Assembly (NCBI GenBank): GCA_902776545.1
Contig: CACYQO010000008.1
Coordinates: 1-55,971 of the forward strand
Direction: 5' to 3'
DNA: 55,971 bases
Source of the DNA: an uncultured Prevotellaceae bacterium
Lineage (GTDB): Bacteria; Bacteroidota; Bacteroidia; Bacteroidales; Bacteroidaceae
Positions 20,932-30,275 of this stretch are shown one piece after another (position 1 is the stretch's first letter; each line of letters begins with the position of its first letter). The translations under genes were made by a program, and so were the position numbers. Under the pieces are notes generated by a model that was given only the letters and a program-made list of their open reading frames with translations, searched no databases and was not told the DNA's origin.

Positions 20932-21864
20932 ATGGTGCAAATTGAAATAGACTCTGGCAGTGGCTTTTGTTTCGGCGTGACCACCGCCATCCGCAAGGCC
21001 GAAGAAGAACTCGCTTCCCAAAACGTTGCTGGGGATTCGCAATCTCCAACGCCAAAACTCTATTGTCTCGGCGATATCGTCCACAACGGTATGGAGTGCG
21101 AGCGTCTGAAAGACATGGGCCTCGTCACCATCAACCACGACGACATGCGTGAACTCCACGACGTGAAGGTGCTCCTCCGTGCCCACGGCGAACCCCCAGA
21201 GACCTACGAAGTCGCCCGCCGCAACAACATCGAGATCATCGATGCCACCTGCCCTGTGGTGCTCCAGCTCCAGAAGCGCATCAAGAAGCAGTGGGAAGAG
21301 GAGAATGAGAAGCAAAAGGAGTATTCTCTTACCTCTCACCTCTCACCTCTCAAATCTCAAATCGTCATCTTCGGCAAGAAAGGTCATGCCGAGGTGTTGG
21401 GCCTCGTGGGACAGACAGACTCCTCCGCCATCGTCATCGAGAACTTCGACGAGGTGAAGCGACTTGACTTCACGCGCGACATCTACCTCTATTCCCAGAC
21501 CACGAAGTCGCTCGACGAGTACCACCGTATCATCGAATATATCCAGTCGCACATCTCGCCCAGCGCCACCTTCAAGAGCTTCGACACCATCTGCCGCTCC
21601 GTCGCCAACCGTATGCCGAACATCTCGCAGTTCGCCGCCCGCCACGACCTCATCCTCTTCGTCTGCGGGCGTAAGAGTTCCAACGGCAAGGTGCTCTACA
21701 ACGAGTGTCTGCGCGTCAATCCCAACACCCACCTCGTCGAGGATGTTCACGAGATCGAACCCTCCTGGCTCGAAGGCATCCAGAGCGTCGGCATCTGCGG
21801 AGCCACCTCCACCCCCCGCTGGCTCATGGAACAATGCCGCGACGCCATCCGGCAGTTGGCATGA
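20932..21864 (+). CDS. ispH: 4-hydroxy-3-methylbut-2-enyl diphosphate reductase
   Basis: 310 residues. IspH makes isopentenyl and dimethylallyl diphosphate in the last step of the MEP pathway with a [4Fe-4S] cluster. The cluster cysteines lie in GFCFGV (residue 13), DATCPVV and a later SVGICGA; the HGE segment RAHGEPP and the TxxTxxP-like GATSTP are present. Two stretches are not typical of the family: SQNVAGDSQSPTP near residue 30, and EYSLTSHLSPLKSQ near 130, the second being encoded by a CACCTCT-type heptamer array (21329-21363). Both fall between core elements, so the enzyme may still be active. A terminator follows at once. Confidence 0.93.
   Translation: MVQIEIDSGSGFCFGVTTAIRKAEEELASQNVAGDSQSPTPKLYCLGDIVHNGMECERLKDMGLVTINHDDMRELHDVKVLLRAHGEPPETYEVARRNNIEIIDATCPVVLQLQKRIKKQWEEENEKQKEYSLTSHLSPLKSQIVIFGKKGHAEVLGLVGQTDSSAIVIENFDEVKRLDFTRDIYLYSQTTKSLDEYHRIIEYIQSHISPSATFKSFDTICRSVANRMPNISQFAARHDLILFVCGRKSSNGKVLYNECLRVNPNTHLVEDVHEIEPSWLEGIQSVGICGATSTPRWLMEQCRDAIRQLA
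21329..21363 (+). repeat. TCACCTC/TCAAATC heptamers x5 inside ispH
   Basis: TTACCTC, TCACCTC, TCACCTC, TCAAATC, TCAAATC in tandem, translated as SLTSHLSPLKSQ. A related array lies at 18253-18287 in the macroglobulin gene. Confidence 0.85.
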
Positions 21865-21868
21865 AAAA

Positions 21869-21893
21869 GGGAGTCCATCGGGCTCCCTTTTTT
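21869..21893 (+). terminator. intrinsic terminator after ispH
   Basis: GGGAG (21869-21873) pairs with CTCCC (21883-21887), and is extended by A/T pairs of the flanking A and T runs; six T follow (21888-21893). Confidence 0.85.
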
Positions 21894-21909
21894 CATAATC
21901 TGATGTTAA

Positions 21910-22062
21910 TCACTTGATCTCTGCCGTCTTCCATCTTACATCGCTAATGGTCCATACCCCATACAACTGGTCGTTTCGATCGCCGTCAAGAATGCCGTGA
22001 GCGCAACAATCAAGATTGATAAATATGCCCTGACTGCCAATAAATAGAAAAAGAGAATGTGC
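21910..22062 (-). pseudogene. orphan C-terminal fragment, no start codon
   Basis: A - strand frame of 50 residues (AHSLFLFIGSQGIFINL, DCCAHGILDGDRNDQLYGVW, then ISDVRWKTAEIK) runs from a TAG at 22063-22065 to its stop at 21910-21912 and contains no ATG. The composition (GDRNDQLYGVW, then a final strand) looks like the end of a secreted Bacteroidales protein. The upstream edge abuts GTGTGTCAAAATAG, which resembles the end of a mobile element. I infer a gene remnant; it could also be chance. Confidence 0.3.
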
Positions 22063-22085
22063 CTATTTTGACACACCCCCTTGTT

Positions 22086-22766
22086 TCATTGTTTGTCGAG
22101 CAGGTCCGGACGGAGACGGCGGGTGCGCTCCATGGCTTGATCGAGTTCCCACTCACGGATTTTGGCCTCGTTGCCACTCAATAAAATCTCCGGTACTTTC
22201 CAGCCTTTGTAGTCGGCGGGACGGGTATAGATGGGAGCGGCGAGGATGTCGTCTTGGAAACAGTCGGAGAGAGCAGACTGTTCGTCACCAATGACTCCGG
22301 GCACGACACGGATGACGGCATCGGCAATCATGGCTGCAACGAGTTCACCGCCGGTGAGCACGAAGTCGCCGATGGAGATCTCACGGGTGATGAGATGGTC
22401 ACGGATGCGCTGGTCGATGCCTTTGTAGTGGCCTGCAAGGATGATGAGGTTGTACTTGAGCGAGAGATCGTTGGCGATGTGCTGGTTGAAGCGTTCGCCG
22501 TCGGGAGAGGTGAAGATGACCTCATCGTAGTCGCGTTCAGCCTTTAGGGCGGAGATGCAGCGGTCGATGGGTTCACACTGCATGACCATGCCGGCAGAGC
22601 CACCGTAGGGATAGTCGTCGACACGGCGCCACTTGTCAAGGGTGTAGTCGCGGAGGTTGTGCAGGTGGATCTCTGCCAGACCTTTCTTCTCAGCCCGTGC
22701 AAGGATGGACTCGTGGACAAAGCCCTCGAGCATTTCCGGAAGTACCGTGATAATATCTATTCTCAT
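22086..22766 (-). CDS. trmD: tRNA (guanine-37-N1)-methyltransferase
   Basis: 226 residues with the full TrmD signature: [13 protein letters not shown] at the start, [17 protein letters not shown], the knot-forming SAM site [11 protein letters not shown] and [14 protein letters not shown], then [13 protein letters not shown] and [10 protein letters not shown]-like [12 protein letters not shown]. TrmD methylates G37 of tRNAs reading CNN codons and prevents frameshifting, with SAM as donor. It is the last gene of the long - strand signalling operon, 10 bases after the WG-like gene, an unusual place for a translation gene and possibly only a matter of shared transcription. Confidence 0.95.
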   Translation of the reverse strand: MRIDIITVLPEMLEGFVHESILARAEKKGLAEIHLHNLRDYTLDKWRRVDDYPYGGSAGMVMQCEPIDRCISALKAERDYDEVIFTSPDGERFNQHIANDLSLKYNLIILAGHYKGIDQRIRDHLITREISIGDFVLTGGELVAAMIADAVIRVVPGVIGDEQSALSDCFQDDILAAPIYTRPADYKGWKVPEILLSGNEAKIREWELDQAMERTRRLRPDLLDKQ

Positions 22767-22776
22767 GCAGTTAGGG

Positions 22777-24579
22777 TCATTTCGGCACGAAGAGCACCTT
22801 TTTGTCGTCTTTCTTCGGCTGTGGCTTGCTGCTCTTGGTGGTTGTCTTCTTCACCTTGCCCTTGCCGTTGACGATGGCAGGCTTCTCTCCTGACTCCTGT
22901 CTCCTGTCTCCTGACTCCTTCGACCCTCCACCTCTCACACTTACCTCGAAGGGGTAGGAGATGGTGGGACAGCCGTCTTCGGTAATATCGACATTGAAGC
23001 GTACGGTGGGGTGAGTCCATCCGAACATTCGGGCGGTGTAGATTTCTTCGGTCATCTTGCTGTAGGAGCATACCACGGAGTCTTCGGCTTCGATGTTCAC
23101 ATCGCGGAAATAGTTCATGCCGTCGCGCTTACTGTTGTTGCGGATGCTAATCTCTGCGGTGAGCACGGAACCGCTGATCTGATGGGAGAGCATCTCCACA
23201 GCATAGTTGTTAATATACCATTTGTTATAAGGGATGATGGCGGGCGAGAACTTCAGACCGTCGTAGTTGAGCGATAACTTGACTGTCGAAGGGGTTCGCT
23301 CTAAGCCAATCTCCTCGGGGATGTTGAGCGTGGTTTCATAACTGAGCACAGCGGTCTCGACGTTGACATTCTCACGGCGGGTGTCGATGTTGATGCGGCA
23401 GTTGTCATCAGCGCTCGTCAGCGTCATCAACGAGAGCGTCATGTAAGGCGGACAGACCACCTTGATATTACTCTTGGCCGTTTTGTGCTCGAAACCGATG
23501 TCGAGGCCCTCGTTAAGGACGAAGCGACACGAAGCCTTGGGATCAATGCTGACAACACCGAATTTGCCTTTCTGACAGACAAGCGCCTCGTTACCCCACA
23601 CTTTCGTCACGTCGTCGAACTGGGCGGGTAGCACTTCCTTGCCTTCATACTGAAGACCGAGGAGTTGTGTGCCGTTGTAGATTATGGCCTTGATAGTACT
23701 CTTCGGATCGGGGACAGTCTCTTGAGGCACCTTGATCGTCCGTGAGGGCTGTCCGGTGTAGCCAATGCCCGTCAGACGCATGAGGTGGTCGAAGGTCATC
23801 ATGCCCTGCTTGAACGTGATGCTGTAGCCCTTTGCCTCTGTATTGACTTTCACGGGGCGCTCATTGGCGGTGACGCGACTTTTTTTGTTCTCTGGATCGC
23901 CATCGGTGGACATAGGTGTCAACTTGGCTGTCTTGTAGTCGTATTCGTAAAAGCGCTTCTTGAGCACGATGATACTCTTGCCGTTACTGCAGGCAGAGAT
24001 GAAGTCAATGTCTTCACGGTCGTATTCCTCGCCCAGATTCAGTTCTGCTGACTGGCTGGTCTTAGCGTCAAGAACATCATAAGTATAACCACCGTCGAGG
24101 ACATGCTTCATCGACTTGGGCACACGCACCCAGGCGTAGCCCTCGCAGAAAGGTGAAGCGTAGGCATAGGGGCCGAGGGCACTGCCGTCTTCGGCACGCA
24201 CATACCAGTAGCCTGTAGAGTTGTGGACAGCGAGATAACCGTCAGAGAAACGGCTCATGCTGCCGAGTCTATACTGATGGGCAGAGAAATCGTGTACCTC
24301 GCCCTTGTCGCTGGTGTAGCCAATGCACTTGCCGTCGTTGAAGAGCAGACCCATATGGGAGTTGAAGGGTGAGATGCTGTCGTATTGTAGGGGCACGATC
24401 TCTTTCTCTGTGGCGTCGAGGATGCCGTATTTGTCGTCTTGTGACACGATGTAATACCCGTCGCCGAGCATACGGATATGGTTGTACGACGGATGAATCA
24501 CCCACTTAGCTACTTGGGCAGTGGCGGCTGTGAAGGTGAAGAGGTTAAGGAGTGAAAGAGTGAAAATGAACTTTTTCAT
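22777..24579 (-). CDS. secreted WG-repeat-like protein with lysine-rich tail
   Basis: 600 residues. A signal peptide ([22 protein letters not shown]) is followed by KWG/WG-like beta repeats: [20 protein letters not shown], later [15 protein letters not shown] and a [15 protein letters not shown] strand. The middle (about 370-540) is beta-rich and unassigned. The last 50 residues hold a translated heptamer tract ([13 protein letters not shown]) and a Lys-rich end ([22 protein letters not shown]). WG-repeat proteins are often extracellular binding scaffolds. It lies 46 bases downstream of a membrane kinase in the same operon, so it may be a sensor or client of that pathway on the outer side of the membrane. 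Confidence 0.75.
   Translation of the reverse strand: MKKFIFTLSLLNLFTFTAATAQVAKWVIHPSYNHIRMLGDGYYIVSQDDKYGILDATEKEIVPLQYDSISPFNSHMGLLFNDGKCIGYTSDKGEVHDFSAHQYRLGSMSRFSDGYLAVHNSTGYWYVRAEDGSALGPYAYASPFCEGYAWVRVPKSMKHVLDGGYTYDVLDAKTSQSAELNLGEEYDREDIDFISACSNGKSIIVLKKRFYEYDYKTAKLTPMSTDGDPENKKSRVTANERPVKVNTEAKGYSITFKQGMMTFDHLMRLTGIGYTGQPSRTIKVPQETVPDPKSTIKAIIYNGTQLLGLQYEGKEVLPAQFDDVTKVWGNEALVCQKGKFGVVSIDPKASCRFVLNEGLDIGFEHKTAKSNIKVVCPPYMTLSLMTLTSADDNCRINIDTRRENVNVETAVLSYETTLNIPEEIGLERTPSTVKLSLNYDGLKFSPAIIPYNKWYINNYAVEMLSHQISGSVLTAEISIRNNSKRDGMNYFRDVNIEAEDSVVCSYSKMTEEIYTARMFGWTHPTVRFNVDITEDGCPTISYPFEVSVRGGGSKESGDRRQESGEKPAIVNGKGKVKKTTTKSSKPQPKKDDKKVLFVPK
22886..22920 (-). repeat. CAGGAGT-type heptamers x5 in the WG-like gene
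   Basis: On the + strand TCTCCTG, ACTCCTG, TCTCCTG, TCTCCTG, ACTCCTT; on the coding strand this is the same family as the macroglobulin arrays. Confidence 0.85.
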
Positions 24580-24589
24580 CTGTTGTCTA

Positions 24590-24629
24590 TTTTTTACCTT
24601 TTTACTTTTTTACTTTTTTACCTTTTTAC
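24590..24629 (-). repeat. octamer array TTTTTTAC/CTTTTTAC x5
   Basis: Five tandem 8-mers fill the gap between the kinase and the WG-like gene and reach the kinase stop codon. Confidence 0.85.
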
Positions 24630-26215
24630 AAACTGTTTATCTGTCTGATGGTTTCATCGATTTTCACCTTGAACACGATGTCCTGACTCTGTTCGGCCTG
24701 ACGGCTGGCAGTCTGGAGGAGTTGAATGGCCTTGGCGAAGTCCTGTTTGACGACAATGCTATTCAGGTAATAGAACGACAGCCAGTAGAGCGACTTGTAG
24801 TCGGCTGAGTCGGACACGGCGATAGACTTCTCCAGCCACAGGATAGCCACTTCGTTAATGTCATTTGTGGGAATGCCGTTGCTGTTGATCTCAAGGCCGA
24901 GCAGACGCTTGCGACGGTCAGACTCCGTGTCATTGGGAATCCATGCGTAGGTGTAGGCCATCTCGTGGATGGCATCCTTGTTGCCTTCCTGTGCGAGTGC
25001 CGCCATGCGGCCGATGGCGCTCTGGATACTGTCGGGACTATCTTGGTTGAACATGACCATGCAGGTTTCAAACTCCTGTGCCTCAGCGAGTCGTTTCAGC
25101 GAGTCGGCACTGATGGCATGCGTTTCCTCTGCTGATGCAGAAAGTTGGTCGTTGCCTATCAGGAAGTAACCACCGGCGGCCATGGCAGCGACAATGAGGA
25201 CTGCAATGATGATATAGAGCGTCTTGCCGGATTTCTTAGGTTCTGTAGGGTTGGCCCCATTGGGGTAGGCGCCTACGACAGTGCCTTTGGCGGGATTATC
25301 AGCAGGACAACCGGCAGGACTGCTGGCTGGTTGCAGATATTCTTCTGGCAGTTGCATGGTCGTTGCCTTGGCTGCCGGTTCCGTATTGGGAACGGCGTTG
25401 CGCAATTCTGGATGGCGGATGGCACGAGTCGCAATCTCCTCTAACTGCTCAGCCGTCGGACGCTGCCAGGGTTCTTCCTGCAGACAACTGTCGAGCGTCT
25501 TCTTCAACAGGAGTGAGAAATCACCTGGTAGTTCGGGGATCTCTGCACCCTTACGCTGTAACAGGCCGCCGTCGACACCGAAGGGCAGCGTGCCGGTTGT
25601 AAGTTCGTAGACGGTGGAGCCAAGAGAATAGATGTCGTTGGCCATCACGGGCAGGTTGTTGCGGGAAAAGCGCTCGGGCGCCATATAGGAGATGGTACCT
25701 GCAGAGAGCAGGGCCATGTCCTGATGCGACACACGGCTGAGCGACTGCTTAACTTGGGTACTGACACCGAAGTCGGTGAGCATGTAGTCGCCGTTGTCAT
25801 TGAGTAGGATGTTGGCGGGTTTGATGTCCTGATGGAGTACCGGAGGATTCATACCGTGGAGATAGGCAAGGGCACTGGCACAGTCGCGCATGAGTTTCCA
25901 CGCCTCTTCCTCGTCCATCTTTCCGACCATATTTCCAATGTTTCCCCGTTCACAGAAAGGGAGGATGAGGTATGGACGGTCACCACTAATGGCAAAGAAC
26001 AGCGGACGGAGCAGGTTCTTGTGATAGGCATTCACCATAAGTGCGAACTCATGGGTCAACATGTCCTTGCCGTCCTCGTCGATACCGGTTGTAGGATTAT
26101 ATATCTTTAGGGCAAGGGTCACCCCCGTCTGGATGTCCTTGACTTTCCAGACCTCAGAGAAGGCACCTCGCCCGAGCAGTTCTTCTTGTTCGTATCGTTC
26201 GTCAAATATTGCCAT
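24626..26215 (-). CDS. Hanks-type Ser/Thr kinase with one membrane span and Sel1/TPR-like outer part
   Basis: 529 residues from the ATG at 26215. A longer frame exists upstream, but MAIFDERYEQEELLGRGAFSEVW is the normal kinase start. Motifs: P-loop GRGAFSEVW, Lys in LALKIYNP, HQDIKPANILL (HQD instead of HRD), DFGVS, APERF. The kinase domain ends near residue 280. After a Pro/Ala-rich linker comes a membrane span (LYIIIAVLIVAAMAAGGYFL), then a helical tail with alternating Ala/Leu repeats that looks like Sel1 or TPR (AIGRMAALAQEGNKDAIHEM and on). The tail should be periplasmic. It starts 7 bases after the barrel gene's stop. It is one of four kinases in this operon. Confidence 0.9.
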   Translation of the reverse strand: MAIFDERYEQEELLGRGAFSEVWKVKDIQTGVTLALKIYNPTTGIDEDGKDMLTHEFALMVNAYHKNLLRPLFFAISGDRPYLILPFCERGNIGNMVGKMDEEEAWKLMRDCASALAYLHGMNPPVLHQDIKPANILLNDNGDYMLTDFGVSTQVKQSLSRVSHQDMALLSAGTISYMAPERFSRNNLPVMANDIYSLGSTVYELTTGTLPFGVDGGLLQRKGAEIPELPGDFSLLLKKTLDSCLQEEPWQRPTAEQLEEIATRAIRHPELRNAVPNTEPAAKATTMQLPEEYLQPASSPAGCPADNPAKGTVVGAYPNGANPTEPKKSGKTLYIIIAVLIVAAMAAGGYFLIGNDQLSASAEETHAISADSLKRLAEAQEFETCMVMFNQDSPDSIQSAIGRMAALAQEGNKDAIHEMAYTYAWIPNDTESDRRKRLLGLEINSNGIPTNDINEVAILWLEKSIAVSDSADYKSLYWLSFYYLNSIVVKQDFAKAIQLLQTASRQAEQSQDIVFKVKIDETIRQINSL

Positions 26216-26222
26216 TGTTGTA

Positions 26223-26948
26223 TTAGAAAATGTAACCGAGGGTGAAAGCGAAACCACGGAAGCGCTCTTTCTCTTCCGTCTTGGTGTCTGGGTCCCAATA
26301 GGAGCAGAACGAGGTGATATCAGCCTTCCAGGCAGCACCAATGGAGACGCAGTTGCCAATAACGAACTTCAATCCGGCCTGATAGCCCAGCTGCCAGCGG
26401 TTGTAGTCGCTGTCGTACATGTCGGATTCGGAGAAGATCTTCCATGTACGACTGTTTCCATTCCTGTCTGTCTCGCGCTCCTCACCATAGACGTTCCATT
26501 TCACGCTGATGCCGCCATAAGGGACAATCCAAAAACCTTCAGCCACTGGGAAGCGAACACCAAGGTTGAGGGGAATCTTGCCGGAGTAGAAGTTCAGGTT
26601 GGTCTTTGATCCGTCGTTATAACGTTCAGAGAACCATGAGCCACTGGCCTCGAAACCCACTTCGGTAGTGATTGGCGTGTTGTCGATGACGTAGTTGTAA
26701 CTGAAGCCGATCGTGGCGGTATGGAAGAGTCGGTCTTCTGCACCAGGGGCGGTCGTATAATTCTTCAGGGGAGAGTATTCGCCGTAGAAGTTGCACCATC
26801 CCTCCTCATAGTTGTCGACATAAGTTGGGTGGTAACCGGAATACCGGGGCTGAGTGTCGTAATAATATTCATTGTCATCATACTGTGCGAACGATGACTG
26901 ACACACGGTGAGCAAAAGTATTACTGCTGTAAGTCTGATAGCCTTCAT
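26223..26948 (-). CDS. outer-membrane beta-barrel protein
   Basis: 241 residues. A signal peptide (MKAIRLTAVILLLTVCQSSFAQ) is followed by a Tyr-rich stretch and alternating amphipathic strands (TATIGFSYNYVIDN, TEVGFEASGSWF, IVPYGGISVKWNVYG, WQLGYQAGLKFVIG), and the chain ends in FAFTLGYIF with the terminal Phe typical of outer-membrane barrels. It resembles small opacity/porin-like barrels of Bacteroidetes. It is tightly packed between two membrane kinases (24 and 7 bases), so it may be the outer-membrane element sensed or controlled by them. Its transported or bound ligand is unknown. Confidence 0.78.
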   Translation of the reverse strand: MKAIRLTAVILLLTVCQSSFAQYDDNEYYYDTQPRYSGYHPTYVDNYEEGWCNFYGEYSPLKNYTTAPGAEDRLFHTATIGFSYNYVIDNTPITTEVGFEASGSWFSERYNDGSKTNLNFYSGKIPLNLGVRFPVAEGFWIVPYGGISVKWNVYGEERETDRNGNSRTWKIFSESDMYDSDYNRWQLGYQAGLKFVIGNCVSIGAAWKADITSFCSYWDPDTKTEEKERFRGFAFTLGYIF

Positions 26949-26972
26949 TTCTATTTTGTCTTATGATTATTT

Positions 26973-28811
26973 TTAATGTGATCTTGCGTGTCTGTTGGAA
27001 CTGCCACTGCCGCTTCTGTGTGAGCTGCTGCTGTGGGAACCACTACTGTGTAGACCTCCACTACTGCGGGAATTACCACCATGATGGCCTCTGCCATGGG
27101 AAACGCCTCCATCATGGACTCGGCCGATACCACCACCTCCACCAAGATGTACATTGACAGAGGTGTTTCTGTTTCTTGTATTAATGTCTGAACCTCGTAG
27201 GCTCAAAGGCTGAGAGTTTATAGACGTTGGGATGGAAGGTTGCTCTTCTATGACATGGCCAGTATGATTTGTTTGGCTCGATAGTATTTGGGCTGCCTCT
27301 GAGCGATGCTTGCCGTTAGGATGATTACTCAGATAGTTATAATAATCACGAGATGTCACACATTTGTAGAAATCCTGATCATCGGTTGAGACCTTTACGT
27401 GTTTGGGAGAAGGAGTTGGAGCCAAGTCAGGAGTCTGCATCTTGACTCTCTCGTGCTTAACCTTCTTTGACACTCCTTTTTCAGTGACATATATGGCTTT
27501 CGGTTGCGAAGTTTTTTTGGCATGATCTTCCGGTTGAGATGTGTCAGGAAGAGCGTCTTCCTTCAAGGGTTGTGGAGCCGCATTACCTGTCATTGAAGCA
27601 ATATGCAGTCTGGCTTCCTTCACATAGGAAGAGTTGGGATGGTCCTTAATGAATTGCTCGTAGTCCTGTATGGTCTTGCAAGAAAGATAGTCTTGCTGTT
27701 CGTTGATTTCGCTGATAAACATGCTGCCGCCTGTGATTAGCAGGATGCCGAAGATAACAGCAGCGGCTATCAGCAGTCCTCGCTTGAGGAGGGATTTGTC
27801 GCCGGTACCAATCTGAGACATATGGAACTTGCTCTTATTGATGTGGCTGTTGATGACACTACTGCGGTTTGCAACTATATTAGAGTGGGAGATAGGGGAT
27901 TCCTTGCGAACCATCTTCTGAGACTCAGGAATAGGTTCGGGGATAGGTTCTGTGATAGGTGTGGGCGCAGGTTCTAGCGTAATGTCCTGACCGGGGAGCT
28001 TAGGCACGGGTTTGTGCTGGAGCATGGCTGCGGCATACTCATTGATTTGAGCGGCCGTGGGACGGTTCCAGGTCTCTGCAGCTAGACAACAGGTGACGAG
28101 GTTGGCCAGTTCGGGTGAGAATCTTCTGCTGATGGCCGGAATGCGGGCACCATTGAGCTGCACGCAGCCACCCATGCCTTCCCATAACACGTCGCCGGTC
28201 ATCACCTCGTAGAGCGTCATACCGAAGGCCCAGATGTCACTGGCCAGCACGATCATCGGCTTTTCAGAGAATCGTTCCGGCCCCATATAGGCGATAGTGC
28301 CCGAACTGCTGCTGTTGTTTGTGCGGCTCATCTTCGTGCGGAAGGTGCGACTGATACCGAAATCGGAGATGACATAACGGCCGTCGCTCGTGACGAGGAT
28401 GTTGTCGGGTTTGATGTCCTGATGGACGACGGGTGGCTGTTGATTGTGAAGGAAGGCCAGTCCACCAGACACGTCGAGCACAAATTTCCAGATCTCCTGT
28501 TCTTGCATCTGTCCGATCTGACGGTTGACGGAGCCGTTGGTACAATATGGCATCACCAGATAAGGGCAGTTCTCATAGACGTCAAAGTGATTGATGTTCA
28601 ACAAGTTCGGATGACGCAAACGGTAGGCAATCTTGAATTCATTGCGAAAATCCTCTATGCCTTTCTCATCGAGGGTGCCATAGAACTTGATGGCCACGTC
28701 GATGTCTGCCAGCATATTGTGTGCCAACCATACGTCACCGAAACTGCCGTTCCCGAGTTGTCTCAGCAGTTGGTAGTGCTCCGCGATGATGCTTCCTTCA
28801 ACTAACTTCAT
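26973..28811 (-). CDS. Hanks-type Ser/Thr kinase with membrane span and Ser/Gly/His-rich tail
   Basis: 612 residues. Kinase domain at residues 1-270: GNGSFGDVW, AIKFYG, HQDIKPDNILV (HQD), DFGISR, GPERF. A Pro/Glu-rich linker (TPITEPIPEPIPE) leads to a membrane span near 350 (LLIAAAVIFGILLITGGSMFI). The outer part has two similar short repeats (CKTIQDYEQFIKDHPNSSYV and CVTSRDYYNYLSNHPNGKHR), like the TPR-type repeats that read YxxFLxxHPNS in Bacteroidetes. The last 60 residues are almost only Ser, Gly, His and Arg (SHGRGHHGGNSRSSGG and so on). That tail could bind metal or surface polymer; this is inference. The lipoprotein gene lies 67 bases upstream. Confidence 0.88.
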   Translation of the reverse strand: MKLVEGSIIAEHYQLLRQLGNGSFGDVWLAHNMLADIDVAIKFYGTLDEKGIEDFRNEFKIAYRLRHPNLLNINHFDVYENCPYLVMPYCTNGSVNRQIGQMQEQEIWKFVLDVSGGLAFLHNQQPPVVHQDIKPDNILVTSDGRYVISDFGISRTFRTKMSRTNNSSSSGTIAYMGPERFSEKPMIVLASDIWAFGMTLYEVMTGDVLWEGMGGCVQLNGARIPAISRRFSPELANLVTCCLAAETWNRPTAAQINEYAAAMLQHKPVPKLPGQDITLEPAPTPITEPIPEPIPESQKMVRKESPISHSNIVANRSSVINSHINKSKFHMSQIGTGDKSLLKRGLLIAAAVIFGILLITGGSMFISEINEQQDYLSCKTIQDYEQFIKDHPNSSYVKEARLHIASMTGNAAPQPLKEDALPDTSQPEDHAKKTSQPKAIYVTEKGVSKKVKHERVKMQTPDLAPTPSPKHVKVSTDDQDFYKCVTSRDYYNYLSNHPNGKHRSEAAQILSSQTNHTGHVIEEQPSIPTSINSQPLSLRGSDINTRNRNTSVNVHLGGGGGIGRVHDGGVSHGRGHHGGNSRSSGGLHSSGSHSSSSHRSGSGSSNRHARSH

Positions 28812-28878
28812 TCGTCTTTATCGGGTGATAAAGAGACATGCACCAAATGATATTGATGTGCATGCCTCTTTTATACGA

Positions 28879-29178
28879 TTAGTAGCCTACTTCAAAACCG
28901 CCTTGACCTTTACATGTGCGGCAACGGCCTGTACCATCGCACTTCCTGCATTGGTCTCCACTGATTTTACCAGTTCCCCTACAAGGTTTACAGGTCCCTT
29001 TGCCATCACAATCATTACACCTCTTCCATTCAACTTTTTCCTTCAGTCCGTCACCTGAGTAATATTCGCGCGTTATAGAACTTTTTGACAAACTACCACT
29101 ACCACCAGTGCTTCCGCATGCTACGAATATGGAACACATGAAGCCGATAACAAAAATAGATAAAAAAAACTTTTTCAT
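28879..29178 (-). CDS. small lipoprotein with DnaJ-type CxxCxGxG repeats
   Basis: 99 residues. The signal MKKFFLSIFVIGFMCSIFVACGS ends in a lipobox-like VACG, so it is probably a lipoprotein. The mature part carries four CxxC pairs in the pattern CNDCDGKGTC, CKPCRGTGKI, CRKCDGTGRC, CRTCKGQGG, close to the zinc-binding central domain of DnaJ. Zinc binding and protein-binding or folding roles are inferred. It follows the PP2C gene by 4 bases and precedes a membrane kinase. No such repeat usually occurs with a kinase, so the pairing is worth noting. Confidence 0.8.
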   Translation of the reverse strand: MKKFFLSIFVIGFMCSIFVACGSTGGSGSLSKSSITREYYSGDGLKEKVEWKRCNDCDGKGTCKPCRGTGKISGDQCRKCDGTGRCRTCKGQGGFEVGY

Positions 29179-29182
29179 TGTT

Positions 29183-30274
29183 CTAATGTTTTAATTGATA
29201 AACTTTTAAAATAAAGGTGTTATAAACAACTGAAATCTCATTGCGAATGGGTTCACAATCGGGAATGAGGTAGATGCATAATCCTGCCACTACCAGCAAG
29301 AACAAAAGGACAAATAAGAAACGTAGCCCCTTCCGTTTGTGTCTGACTTGCACGTTGCGTATGGTTTTGTTTAGTTCCTCCTCTGGAATTACTTCCTCTT
29401 CATCCTTTATTAGTTCTTTTCCTTCGTTCTCCGGCATGACTTCAGCCTCCTCTCCATCGCGTTTGATATTGCATACGCAAATGGTTACATTGTCATAACC
29501 ACCATTGGATAGAGCTACAGAGATCAGCTCGTTCTTACAATCTACAGGGTTGTCTTTGAATTCCATCATCGTGTTCTGGATCTCGTTGTCGTGACAGAGG
29601 CCGCAGAGGCCGTCACTGCAGAGCATGATGATGTCGTCGTTGTGCAATTGGTAGATACGTGTCTCGGGTTCAGCACGTTTCTCTATGTCACCCAGACAAC
29701 GGGTAATAACGTTCGACAACGGATGATCGTGCATCAACTCTGGATTCAGCTCTCCCTTGTCAACAAGTTCCTGGACATAGGAATGGTCTTTTGACAATTG
29801 GATGAGTCCTTTTTGCTTGTTGAGCACGTAGCACCGACTATCACCACACCAACAGACATACGCCTTGTCTTTGAGAATCCAAGCCAAGACGGCAGTAGTA
29901 CCCATTCCTCGGGTACTGCTGTCTTCCTGACTTCTGTGAAAAATATTCAAGTCGGCAGTCTTTACCACAGCCTTTATAAACTCCTGGATGGATTTGTCCG
30001 TAGCGACAGCTGCCTCCAACTGTTCTGGTACGAACAGCTTCTGAATGGTCTCCACGGCGATGGCCGAAGCCACCTCGCCAGCATTTGCACCACCCATACC
30101 GTCGGCAACTACCAACAGCACGCCATACTCACCAAGCTCAGTATATTCACTGGTTTGGGGAATCATCCAGTCTGAGGTCATGAGGTTACTGCATACAACG
30201 AAGTTATCCTCGTTGTTCTGTCGGATGAGTCCGACATTTGTCCCCGCAGCCAACTTGAATTTAAAATCTGACAT
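29183..30274 (-). CDS. PP2C-type protein phosphatase with C-terminal membrane span
   Basis: 363 residues. The PP2C metal motifs are present: TNVGLIRQNNEDNF near the start, VVADGMGGANAGEVAS, CWCGDSRCYVL, LCSDGLCGL and GGYDNVTICV. The last 50 residues hold a basic stretch and one membrane span (FLFVLLFLLVVAGLCIYLI), so the phosphatase faces the cytosol. It is the natural counter-enzyme of the four kinases encoded around it. It follows the FHA/pseudo-protease gene by 1 base and precedes the cysteine-rich lipoprotein by 4 bases. Confidence 0.92.
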   Translation of the reverse strand: MSDFKFKLAAGTNVGLIRQNNEDNFVVCSNLMTSDWMIPQTSEYTELGEYGVLLVVADGMGGANAGEVASAIAVETIQKLFVPEQLEAAVATDKSIQEFIKAVVKTADLNIFHRSQEDSSTRGMGTTAVLAWILKDKAYVCWCGDSRCYVLNKQKGLIQLSKDHSYVQELVDKGELNPELMHDHPLSNVITRCLGDIEKRAEPETRIYQLHNDDIIMLCSDGLCGLCHDNEIQNTMMEFKDNPVDCKNELISVALSNGGYDNVTICVCNIKRDGEEAEVMPENEGKELIKDEEEVIPEEELNKTIRNVQVRHKRKGLRFLFVLLFLLVVAGLCIYLIPDCEPIRNEISVVYNTFILKVYQLKH

Positions 30275-30275
30275 A

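Noticed and set aside
26216-26359. Longer N-terminus for the kinase at 24626
   Set aside because: It would cover the stop of the barrel gene and adds a non-kinase stretch; MAIFDERYEQEELLG is the normal start.
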